A stretch of 6,324 nt of DNA from Oscillospiraceae bacterium (GTDB lineage: Bacteria > Bacillota > Clostridia > Oscillospirales > Acutalibacteraceae), in assembly GCA_902795765.1 (NCBI GenBank), contig CADBMQ010000168.1, positions 1 to 6,324 on the forward strand, in the 5' to 3' direction. A program made the translations under genes and the position numbers. The notes below the pieces were generated by a model, which saw only the letters and a list, made by a program, of their open reading frames with translations, made no database searches and was not told where the DNA came from. The first letter of the stretch is position 1, and each line of letters starts with the position of its first letter. Positions 1-6,302 of the stretch are shown here, piece after piece.

Positions 1-1
1 A

Positions 2-1546
2 ATGCAGAATTGGACTTTCGAGCGACAGAGTGACGGAAGTTACAAAATCCGTTCGGACTATGACAAAAAATACCTTGCAACAACCAGCACATCTCCAACG
101 GCAAATTCGGGAGTTTGTATGCAAACTTCGAGTAACTCTCAGGCGCAAAAGTGGTATCTGTTCAAACTTGACGACAGAACATATATAATTAAGTCGGCTT
201 GTGCAGATTTGGTGTTAAGCAATTTTGAAGGTGCAAATAACGAAGAAATGCGTATGAAAAAGTGCTTGTTTGATGATAATCAGGAGTTTTATATTGTAGC
301 AAACACTTTTGAAATGGATTTGTACGAAAATTATCTTAATAACAAAGATTCGATTTTCGCAAAAACTATTTTGGAAAAACACCCGCTTGCGTCTATGACA
401 CAAATCAATGCTTGTGTCTATGCAATGCACGACTTTGCAAGTACAAGAACTGACGGTTGGCGACAATTCGTTTTCAAAAGCGAAGCGCTTGATTATATGG
501 CGAAGCTCAACTACGATTTCCCGACAGTTTCGGGCGACTTCAACGGTGACGGCTACGATGATGTGGCGCAGTTCACGATGACGGAAGGCAACAATGTAAA
601 TATTGATGTTATGTACTCGGGTGGCGATTCGTTTGTGATGATTCGCAATAGATGGCAGTCGGGCGTGGGTTGGAATGTCGGTATGTTCACGCATAGAATG
701 ATTGCCGGCGATTTCAATGGCGATAAAAAAGACGATATTTGCGCATTCTATGACTACGGCAAGGGCAAATGTCGAGCATTCGTTTGGCTTTCGACCGACA
801 AAGGATTTAAGCTCGAATGGAATTTCTGGCTTATGGATAGCGGTTTCTACGCAAATAATATCAACGACCGAGTTGTTGCGTGTGATGTCAACGGTGACGG
901 CAAAGATGACCTTTGTGCATTCTACGACTACGGCAAGGGCGAGTGTCGAGCATTCGTATGGCAGTCAACGGGCAGTAATTTTAAGATGAATTGGAACTAC
1001 TGGTATATGAAATCGGGATTTGATTCGAGCAGAATTAACACTCGTGTTGTAACAGGTGACTATAACGGCGATAAGAAAGATGACATTTGTGCATTCTACG
1101 ACTACGGCAAAGGCGAGTGCAGAGCATTTGTTTGGGAATCGACAAACGGCACTTTCTCGCTCAAATGGAACTATTGGTATATGAATAGTGGCTTTGATGC
1201 AAAGCGTCTCAACGGCAGAGTGACCGCAGGTGACTACAACGGCGACAAAAAAGACGATATTTGCGCATTCTATGACTACGGCAAGGGCGAGTGCCGTGCG
1301 TTTGTTTGGCAGTCAACGGGTAGCACTTTAAAACTTAACTGGAATTGGTGGTATATGAAGTCGGGATTTTATTCGGATAACCTCACAGGCAGAGTGGTAT
1401 CGGGCGACTTCAATGGTGACGGCAAGGACGATGTTGGCGCATACTACTGTTATAGCGCAGGTGCAGACCAAACAAAGGGCAGAATGTTTGTCTATCAGTC
1501 ATCAGGCAGTAACTTCAACTTAAAGTGGAATTGGTATTTCGGATAA
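2..1546 (+). CDS. Ricin-type lectin / FG-GAP (VCBS-like) repeat protein, 5' partial
   Basis: Probably a secreted or surface protein that binds carbohydrate; no enzymatic domain is visible. Residue numbers start from the first in-window codon. Residues 1-100 resemble a ricin-B beta-trefoil, with QxW/F signatures at Q2-W4, Q49-W51 and Q94-F96. As these signatures close each trefoil lobe, at least one lobe and any signal peptide lie upstream, so the ATG at base 2 is almost certainly internal and the gene is cut by the window edge. Residues 101-178 are an unassigned, probably helical linker. From residue 179 there are six calcium-loop motifs of the form DxNGDxxDD at 179, 237, 295, 353, 411 and 469, each exactly 58 residues apart and rich in Trp/Tyr, as in FG-GAP/VCBS beta-propeller blades. 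The last unit stops about 12 residues short at a TAA stop. Four middle repeats carry a Cys pair ten residues apart. The gene probably shares a transcript with the HD gene ten bases downstream. Ligand and localisation are inferred, not shown. Confidence 0.85.
   Translation: MQNWTFERQSDGSYKIRSDYDKKYLATTSTSPTANSGVCMQTSSNSQAQKWYLFKLDDRTYIIKSACADLVLSNFEGANNEEMRMKKCLFDDNQEFYIVANTFEMDLYENYLNNKDSIFAKTILEKHPLASMTQINACVYAMHDFASTRTDGWRQFVFKSEALDYMAKLNYDFPTVSGDFNGDGYDDVAQFTMTEGNNVNIDVMYSGGDSFVMIRNRWQSGVGWNVGMFTHRMIAGDFNGDKKDDICAFYDYGKGKCRAFVWLSTDKGFKLEWNFWLMDSGFYANNINDRVVACDVNGDGKDDLCAFYDYGKGECRAFVWQSTGSNFKMNWNYWYMKSGFDSSRINTRVVTGDYNGDKKDDICAFYDYGKGECRAFVWESTNGTFSLKWNYWYMNSGFDAKRLNGRVTAGDYNGDKKDDICAFYDYGKGECRAFVWQSTGSTLKLNWNWWYMKSGFYSDNLTGRVVSGDFNGDGKDDVGAYYCYSAGADQTKGRMFVYQSSGSNFNLKWNWYFG
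536..1546 (+). repeat. Tandem in-frame 174-bp repeat (six units, last partial)
   Basis: Units begin at 536, 710, 884, 1058, 1232 and 1406, each starting at the first Asp codon of the calcium loop, with no length variation between the six starts. Units two to five are the most alike in protein sequence (AFYDYGKG, then a Cys-Arg-Ala-Phe-Val-Trp block); the first and last are more diverged. Units two and five share an uninterrupted identical 42-base block (725-766 and 1247-1288), although synonymous changes separate them elsewhere. Each unit encodes one presumed propeller blade. Confidence 0.9.
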
Positions 1547-1556
1547 AGGAGAAAAA

Positions 1557-2213
1557 ATGACCTACGAACAAATTACACAGGATACTGCAATAAAAACATA
1601 TATCGAACAAGCAGATGCCTCGCTTATCGCACTCGGTTTTACCGAGCACAGTTTCGCTCACGTGACAAATGTAGCCGAAAAAACGGGATATATTTTGAGT
1701 ACACTCGGCTACGATGAGCGATTGGTCGAACTCGGAAAAATTGCGGGGTATCTTCACGATATCGGAAACCTTGTCAACCGAGTTGAGCATAGTCAGAGCG
1801 GAGCGGTTATGGCATTCCGTCTGCTTGATAAAATGGACTTTCCACCTGACGAGATTGCCTTAATCACAACTGCGATTGGTAACCACGATGAGGGAACAGG
1901 CTTGCCTGTCAATGAACTCTCGGCGGCATTGATTTTGGCAGATAAGTCGGATGTGCGTCGCAGTCGAGTTAGAAACGCAGATGTGACTAATTTTGATATT
2001 CACGACCGAGTGAACTATTCGGTTAAGAAATCGGAGCTGAAAATCAACGAGGCACACACGATTATCAAGTTGAAATTAACTGTCGATACGCATTTTGGCT
2101 CGGTTATGGACTATTTCGAGATTTTTCTCGAAAGAATGATACTCTGCCGAAAAGCCGCAGAAAAACTCGGCTTGCAGTTTAAATTGATGATAAACGAGCA
2201 ACAACTAATTTAA
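1557..2213 (+). CDS. HD-domain metal-dependent phosphohydrolase
   Basis: A 218-residue cytoplasmic-looking protein with no signal peptide or membrane segment. The HD-superfamily metal ligands are readable: H31 and H35 in HSFAHV, the H67-D68 doublet in LHDIGN, H78 in EHSQSG, H110 in NHDEG and D129 in ADKSD. HD proteins of this type bind divalent metals and hydrolyse phosphate esters, often of nucleotides; the substrate cannot be read from sequence. The C-terminal 70 residues, including a DRVNYSVKKSELKIN segment and a final QFKLMINEQQ segment, look like a family-specific extension that I recall being conserved in clostridial homologues annotated only as HD-domain or phosphohydrolase proteins. 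The ATG start is supported by AAAGGAG five bases upstream, overlapping the stop of the lectin gene, which indicates co-transcription and possibly translational coupling. The gene is followed 12 bases later by the shared terminator hairpin. It is full length; family confidence is high, specific role unknown. Confidence 0.9.
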   Translation: MTYEQITQDTAIKTYIEQADASLIALGFTEHSFAHVTNVAEKTGYILSTLGYDERLVELGKIAGYLHDIGNLVNRVEHSQSGAVMAFRLLDKMDFPPDEIALITTAIGNHDEGTGLPVNELSAALILADKSDVRRSRVRNADVTNFDIHDRVNYSVKKSELKINEAHTIIKLKLTVDTHFGSVMDYFEIFLERMILCRKAAEKLGLQFKLMINEQQLI

Positions 2214-2225
2214 TATAACGCAAAA

Positions 2226-2256
2226 ACTCCCCTTACGGAATTTCCGTAAAGGGAGT
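2226..2256. terminator. Bidirectional intrinsic terminator between convergent operons
   Basis: Arms 2226-2240 and 2242-2256 form a 15-bp inverted repeat (ACTCCCCTTACGGAA and its near complement) with one imperfect position. That position is a C-A mismatch in the + transcript but a G-U wobble in the - transcript, so the hairpin is fully paired only when read from the gdpP side. It is followed by AATTTTTATTT on the + side and TTTTTGCG on the - side. It sits 12 bases after the HD gene stop and 11 bases after the gdpP stop, exactly where both convergent transcripts should end. Confidence 0.85.
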
Positions 2257-2267
2257 AATTTTTATTT

Positions 2268-4226
2268 CTACAACTGCTCTCGAACGGTTTTAATAGCGTC
2301 AACAAGTTGTTGTGCTGCTTCTTCAAAGGTGCAACCTTTAAGTTGAGTCGCCGCCATAGTTTGATGACCGCCGCCGCCAAGCTCCTCCATAACGAGCTGC
2401 ACATTAAGTGAGCCATACGAACGAGCCGAAATATTAACTGCACCGTTTTCGCCAAACATAACGAATGACGCACTAACACCTGCAATGGTCAGCAGTTCGT
2501 CTGCCGCCTGAGCCGCCGCCATTCTGACTTCGGCAGAGTCGCCGTCAGCAACCGAAATTGCACAGTCCCAAACCAACTTCGCACGAGAAACAATTTCAGC
2601 TCTCGCACGATAGGTGTCCATAGTATCGGCAAAAAATCGCTTAACTTCAACAGGGTCGCCACCACAAACACGCAAAAACGCAGACGCCTCGAACGTTCGG
2701 GATGATGTACGCAAAACGAAGTTGCGAGTGTCGAGCATAATTCCTGCAAGCATACACTCTGCCTCTGTTTTGCCGATAATACTTGTTCCGATATACTCAA
2801 TCATTTCGGCAACCATTTCGCAAGTACTTGATGCGATTGTATCGTGGTAGAATAAGATTGCATTGTCAATGCAATCGGTTGATTTACGATGGTGGTCGAT
2901 AACAACAGTTGTTTTCGCCTTGTCGTAAAGTTCGGGACATTCGACAGTAATTCGTCTGTGAGTATCAACAACGATGAGCAATGTATCTTTGTCGATGATT
3001 TTGAGTGCCTTTTGAGGAGAGATGATATAGTCTGCACTCTGCTCAAATCCGTCAACATAAGCGATGAGCGAACTTGCAAGTGTTTTCTCACGGGCAAGCA
3101 CAATATTTGCAGGTTTTTTGAGCTCACGAACAGTCTTACAAAGAGCAACTGCCGCACCAACGCAGTCCATATCCGAATAGGAATGGCCCATAATCAAAAC
3201 TTTTTGATTTGCGGAAATCATCTTTTTCAAAGTTTCTGCAACAACTCTTGTACGCACACGAGAGTTGATTTGCGCCGCTTGTTTAATACCACCGAAGAAC
3301 TCGTAATTATCACCATTTTTGATGACTGCTTGGTCTCCGCCACGGCTTACAGCCATATCAATCGCAGCATTCGCCTCTTCAACGCATTTGGAAATCGAAT
3401 TGTTGTAACCAACACCGACAGATAAAGTCAGTCCGTCTTTTTCACCAAAACGCAACGAACGAACGGCTTTGAGCATCGGGAATTTCTGCTCTTTAAGTTT
3501 GCCGACAACATCTTTTTGCAAAAAGATGATATACTTGTCGGCCTCGATTTTTTGCAGATAACCTGACTGACCGATAGCACTTTCAATCTCACGGTCAATT
3601 GCAACCAAAATCTCATTTTTCTGACTTTCGGGAGCATTTTTCATCATCATATCCAATCCGTCAATTTGGATAAACATAACGCAAGTTTTTGTTGTTTCGT
3701 GAACGGACATCAAATTGCGATACGGAGTTTCATCGTAGAAAATGGATATGCGCATAGCATTTTTTCTACCTGCCGTTTTGAAGGAAGTTACTTTGTATGT
3801 GCGGTTGTCTATGCTGACAACAGAAGACTGCTCCGACATAAGATGTTTTGCGTCTTCCGTTCCAATAACGTCGCCAAGGTCGAGTCCGTAAACCTCGTCA
3901 CCACCGAGAACTTTCTCGAAAAAAGTATCGTTATACCAAGAAATCGCACCAGTCATTTCAGTCACAATCACAGGCAGCGGAAACTTTGACATCTGTCTTG
4001 ATGACATCGACTCCATACCCGCACTAACCGAGCTGATATACTCACGAACTTCCTTGCGGAAAGTATAAAATCGCAGAGCAGTCAAAATGGTTACTACTGC
4101 GGTCAAAACAAGTTCTATAATGAATAGTAATATATTGTAGTTTGCTGTGATAATAGTTGCAATCCAAAGCAAACCAACCAATGAAAGAATGATAATTAAA
4201 AGGCTTTTGTCTGATCTTTTGCCCAT
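2268..4226 (-). CDS. gdpP: Cyclic-di-AMP phosphodiesterase GdpP (membrane, PAS-GGDEF-DHH-DHHA1)
   Basis: Hydrolyses the second messenger c-di-AMP to pApA, thereby affecting osmotic and potassium balance, cell-wall stress and beta-lactam tolerance in Firmicutes (family knowledge). The 652 residues match the usual GdpP/YybT length and order. Two hydrophobic membrane segments lie at about 8-27 and 32-54, then a PAS-like domain at about 80-165, and a degenerate GGDEF domain at about 180-305. Where a diguanylate cyclase would have GGDEF this one reads EADKY near 229-232, followed by TLSVGVGY and RGGDQAV. The DHH phosphodiesterase domain shows H348, D352 and D354 (GHSYSDMD), D421 (DTH), D444-H445-H446 (DHH) and D499 (MLDT), all expected Mn-binding positions. 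The DHHA1 domain ends with GGGGH at 617-621. No inactivating change is visible. ATG is preceded by AAGGAG ten bases upstream, and the gene starts 22 bases after the dnaX stop, so it is probably the last gene of that operon. The usual rplI and dnaB neighbours are not downstream; a terminator is. Confidence 0.96.
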   Translation of the reverse strand: MGKRSDKSLLIIILSLVGLLWIATIITANYNILLFIIELVLTAVVTILTALRFYTFRKEVREYISSVSAGMESMSSRQMSKFPLPVIVTEMTGAISWYNDTFFEKVLGGDEVYGLDLGDVIGTEDAKHLMSEQSSVVSIDNRTYKVTSFKTAGRKNAMRISIFYDETPYRNLMSVHETTKTCVMFIQIDGLDMMMKNAPESQKNEILVAIDREIESAIGQSGYLQKIEADKYIIFLQKDVVGKLKEQKFPMLKAVRSLRFGEKDGLTLSVGVGYNNSISKCVEEANAAIDMAVSRGGDQAVIKNGDNYEFFGGIKQAAQINSRVRTRVVAETLKKMISANQKVLIMGHSYSDMDCVGAAVALCKTVRELKKPANIVLAREKTLASSLIAYVDGFEQSADYIISPQKALKIIDKDTLLIVVDTHRRITVECPELYDKAKTTVVIDHHRKSTDCIDNAILFYHDTIASSTCEMVAEMIEYIGTSIIGKTEAECMLAGIMLDTRNFVLRTSSRTFEASAFLRVCGGDPVEVKRFFADTMDTYRARAEIVSRAKLVWDCAISVADGDSAEVRMAAAQAADELLTIAGVSASFVMFGENGAVNISARSYGSLNVQLVMEELGGGGHQTMAATQLKGCTFEEAAQQLVDAIKTVREQL

Positions 4227-4248
4227 CTAAAAATTACTCCTTAAAAAG

Positions 4249-5853
4249 TTATTGCGTTACAGTATCGGGATTTTCGCTTACAAATTTGTCGAGTTTTTCG
4301 GGATTTTCAACCTGTCTTTCTCGCCTCCACGGAGCGAGTTTATATTTTTTACCCGTCAACTCTTGAACAGCTTCTCTGACAGTTTCTTTGTGACGCGCAT
4401 TTTGGTTTACCAGTCCCGAAAAATCGGGACTCGGAATATCAAGCAGTAAAAAGTCGCCCGAAACAAATGCTTTCGAGTCGCCAAGGACATTTGCAAGCAT
4501 TTGCGATTTTACATTGATTTTTTCGAGAGCCTCAGGCCAACAGTCAAGCTCAATCGCCTTGTCGAAATCAATTTTTTCTCGAATAACGGGTTGCTTTGAT
4601 TTTTTCGGTTGCTTTGGCTTTTCGACAGTTTGAGCTGTGCGATTATCCACCACAGTTTTATTTGATTTTATATCTTTGAGTGCAGATTCAAGTTCGTCAA
4701 TTCTCAATTTAAGCGACTCAACTTCTTCGTTCGACACACTCGAATTTGCAATCTGTTCTACCTTTGGTGTGGAGTCGGCAATGCACATTTTCATAAGTGT
4801 TGTTTCCATAATAACACGCTGATTTTTGCCTTGCTTCATCAACTTCATACACTCGCCCAAAAGTTCAGTAGCCTTTGTTGCGTGTTCAAATTTCGTAACT
4901 TTTGCGACTTCGCAAATTCGCTCTATCTCATTTGGAGATTCATTTATCAAGTTAGACGGATTATCGACTGCCTTCGCAACCATAATGTTACGGTAGTATT
5001 CGGTAAGGTCGGTGCACAAACGCATCATATCGCAAGAATGCTCATACAGGTCGGCAATCAGGCGGAGGAGCGTTGCAATATCGTTGTTGCGAATAGCCTC
5101 GTCAAGTTTGAAAAGTGAATCTCTGCCCGTAAGTCCAACGGCATTGGCAACGATTTCGACCGTGATTTTCTCGCCTTTACTTCCACACACATCAAGCATC
5201 GACAACGCATCACGAAAACCACCGTCCGACAATTTTGCAATAAGAATTGCCGCATCGTCCTCGATTTGCATATTCTCACACTCGCAAACGTATTTCAATC
5301 GGTCTGCGATAACATCTGCCGGTGCACGATTAAAGTCGAAACGCTGACAACGGGAGAGAATGGTCGCAGGAACTGCTTGAACTTCGGTTGTCGCAAGAAT
5401 GAAAATCACGTGAGCAGGAGGCTCTTCGATAGTTTTCAAAAGTGCGTTGAATGCAGAAGGTGAAAGCATATGCACCTCGTCGATGATGTACACTTTGTAC
5501 TTGCAAGTTGACGGAGGATACATAACATTTCCAATGAGCTCACGCATATCGTCAACACGGCTGTTTGACGCAGCGTCCATTTCGATGACGTCAATATTAA
5601 GTCCGTCCGTTATCGAAACGCAGTTTGGACATTTGCCACAAGGGTTGCCGTTTTCGGGATGTTCGCAGTTTACTGCTTTTGAAAGAATTTTTGCGCTCGA
5701 AGTTTTACCCGTACCACGAGAGCCTGTGAAAATATATGCGTGTGACGGCGTACCCGACTCAATTTGTGAGCAGAGAATTTTGGTTATATGATCCTGACCG
5801 CAAACTTCGGTAAACGTCTGCGGACGGTACTTACGGTATAACGCTTGCTTCAA
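4249..5853 (-). CDS. dnaX: DNA polymerase III subunit gamma/tau (clamp loader ATPase)
   Basis: AAA+ motor of the replication clamp loader, which opens and places the beta sliding clamp on primed DNA and, as tau, links polymerases to the helicase. With the TTG start the protein has 534 residues. Visible motifs are the N-terminal KQALYRKYRP box, Walker A GSRGTGKT at 44-51, a Cys4 zinc site (C63, C72, C75, C78), Walker B IIDEVHML with D125-E126, sensor-1 ATT at 154-156, the SRC arginine-finger motif at 167-169, and sensor-2 GGFRDALSML at 211-220. Domain III follows to about 360, then a predicted coiled coil at about 374-397, a Lys/Pro/Gln-rich linker at about 398-425 and a C-terminal tau-like domain ending at a TAA stop. 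The start is TTG at 5853, because the conserved N-terminus begins there, GGAG lies eight bases upstream, and further in-frame sequence runs into the SRP RNA. It lies between the SRP RNA gene and gdpP; the first neighbour is the Bacillus arrangement, the second is not. Confidence 0.96.
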   Translation of the reverse strand: MKQALYRKYRPQTFTEVCGQDHITKILCSQIESGTPSHAYIFTGSRGTGKTSSAKILSKAVNCEHPENGNPCGKCPNCVSITDGLNIDVIEMDAASNSRVDDMRELIGNVMYPPSTCKYKVYIIDEVHMLSPSAFNALLKTIEEPPAHVIFILATTEVQAVPATILSRCQRFDFNRAPADVIADRLKYVCECENMQIEDDAAILIAKLSDGGFRDALSMLDVCGSKGEKITVEIVANAVGLTGRDSLFKLDEAIRNNDIATLLRLIADLYEHSCDMMRLCTDLTEYYRNIMVAKAVDNPSNLINESPNEIERICEVAKVTKFEHATKATELLGECMKLMKQGKNQRVIMETTLMKMCIADSTPKVEQIANSSVSNEEVESLKLRIDELESALKDIKSNKTVVDNRTAQTVEKPKQPKKSKQPVIREKIDFDKAIELDCWPEALEKINVKSQMLANVLGDSKAFVSGDFLLLDIPSPDFSGLVNQNARHKETVREAVQELTGKKYKLAPWRRERQVENPEKLDKFVSENPDTVTQ

Positions 5854-5861
5854 TGCAAAAA

Positions 5862-5865
5862 CTCC
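5862..5865 (-). promoter_or_regulatory. Ribosome binding site that fixes the dnaX TTG start
   Basis: GGAG on the - strand lies eight bases before the TTG codon at 5853-5851 and within the 28 bases that separate the SRP RNA 3' end from dnaX. The only in-frame ATG further upstream (6015-6013) is inside the SRP RNA, so this site decides the start. Confidence 0.8.
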
Positions 5866-5881
5866 AATCTTTATAATAATA

Positions 5882-6036
5882 GGGCGGCTCGTACCAATAA
5901 GTCTGCGGACGAGCAGGCTGATCTGCGGCACACAGTCGCATCCGCTTAATGCTGCTCGGTTCCCCGCCTGACATGGTTCGCGGCGGCCTGTCGCACAGGA
6001 CCCGACCGTCCGCATACTTAAAAGTACAAACCGCCC
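5882..6036 (-). ncRNA. ffs: Signal recognition particle RNA (4.5S/scRNA type, about 155 nt)
   Basis: RNA scaffold of the signal recognition particle; it binds Ffh and directs ribosomes making membrane or secreted proteins to FtsY. On the - strand the diagnostic domain IV is at 5972-5951: GUCAGG, CGG, GGAA tetraloop, CCG, AGCAGC, the invariant Ffh-binding internal loop and cap. It is preceded by GAACCAU and followed by AUUAAGCGG, typical of Firmicutes SRP RNA. The ends are set by a closing helix of 13 bp between 6036-6024 and 5894-5882 (GGGCGGUUUGUAC against GUACGAGCCGCCC, with two G-U pairs), and a second helix pairs AAGUAUGCGGACG with CGUCCGCAGACUU with one mismatch. The GC content is far above the flanking DNA. 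Position directly upstream of dnaX agrees with the Bacillus scr-dnaX order. The length is longer than the classic 4.5S RNA but leaves no room for the Alu domain of the long Bacillus-type RNA. Ends are inferred from pairing and may shift by a few bases. Confidence 0.95.
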
Positions 6037-6059
6037 ATATAAGCGTAAAACACAATAAT

Positions 6060-6088
6060 ATTATATCACAGTGATTTTAAAAATACAA
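6060..6088 (-). promoter_or_regulatory. Strong promoter for SRP RNA-dnaX-gdpP
   Basis: On the - strand there is a TTGTAT -35 element (6088-6083), a 17-base spacer and a perfect TATAAT -10 (6065-6060) preceded by TG one base upstream, that is an extended -10. Transcription would start near 6053, leaving about 17 bases of leader before the first paired base of the SRP RNA, presumably trimmed. A housekeeping sigma-A-type promoter this close to consensus suits an abundant stable RNA. Confidence 0.85.
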
Positions 6089-6182
6089 CCCTTTTTTTGA
6101 GTTGCAGAGGTTATTTTCGCAGATATTTGGCATAAATCGATATCTTTTTGCAAAAGTTTTTTCGGTTTTTACAAAAAATTGC

Positions 6183-6210
6183 TTGACAATTCGCAAAAAG
6201 AGGGTATAAT
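6183..6210 (+). promoter_or_regulatory. Consensus promoter for tRNA-Gln
   Basis: TTGACA (6183-6188) and TATAAT (6205-6210) both match the housekeeping sigma consensus exactly, with a 16-base spacer, one shorter than optimal. The expected start near 6217 is about 12 bases before the first tRNA base. It is divergent from the SRP RNA promoter, with about 94 AT-rich bases between the two -35 elements. Confidence 0.88.
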
Positions 6211-6228
6211 ATATATTGTTGTAAATGT

Positions 6229-6302
6229 AGCGGAATAGTGTAACGGTAGCACGACAGACTCTGACTCTGTTTGTTGGGGTTCGAATCCCTATTCCGCTGC
6301 CA
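6229..6302 (+). tRNA. tRNA-Gln (anticodon CUG)
   Basis: A complete 74-base cloverleaf including encoded CCA. The acceptor AGCGGAA pairs with TTCCGCT (6292-6298), followed by discriminator G at 6299 and CCA. The D stem is GTGT/GCAC with a GG-containing loop, the anticodon stem is ACAGA/TCTGT around loop CTCTGAC, and the T stem closes the loop TTCGAAT. The anticodon at 6261-6263 is CTG, reading the Gln codon CAG; G73 and a weak first A-U pair agree with glutamine identity. It decodes CAG only, so a UUG-anticodon isoacceptor must exist elsewhere for CAA. More tRNA genes could follow past the window end; none is visible. Confidence 0.96.

Noticed and set aside
215..694. Open frame of 159 codons on the - strand opposite the lectin gene
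   Set aside because: Its product is rich in His, Arg, Ile and Val, the typical mirror of an Asp/Asn/Tyr-rich sense gene, and it spans the lectin, linker and first repeat without any domain of its own.
702..989. Second + strand frame within the repeats
   Set aside because: It is a shifted reading of the 174-bp repeat units; its apparent internal repetition simply follows the DNA repeat.
536..1546. Regular direct repeats as a possible CRISPR array
   Set aside because: The 174-bp unit is coding throughout, in phase with the frame, and has no short repeat and unique spacer structure.
2889..3425. Long open frame (178 codons) on the + strand inside gdpP
   Set aside because: It is fully antisense to the conserved DHH and GGDEF regions of gdpP, has no convincing ribosome binding site or recognisable domain, and is explained by codon bias of the real gene.
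5984..5999. CCTGTGCGACAGG short palindrome considered as a separate regulatory hairpin
   Set aside because: It is part of the SRP RNA, in the segment commonly seen just before the GAACCAUGUCAGG domain, so no separate element is needed.
6121..6145. AGATAT...ATATCT inverted repeat followed by T residues upstream of the tRNA promoter
   Set aside because: Only six nearly all A-T pairs with a 13-base loop; too weak for a terminator or a confident operator in AT-rich DNA.
6145..6155. TTTTGCAAAA palindrome in the divergent promoter spacer
   Set aside because: A ten-base palindrome of A/T runs is expected by chance here and has no partner copy in the window.
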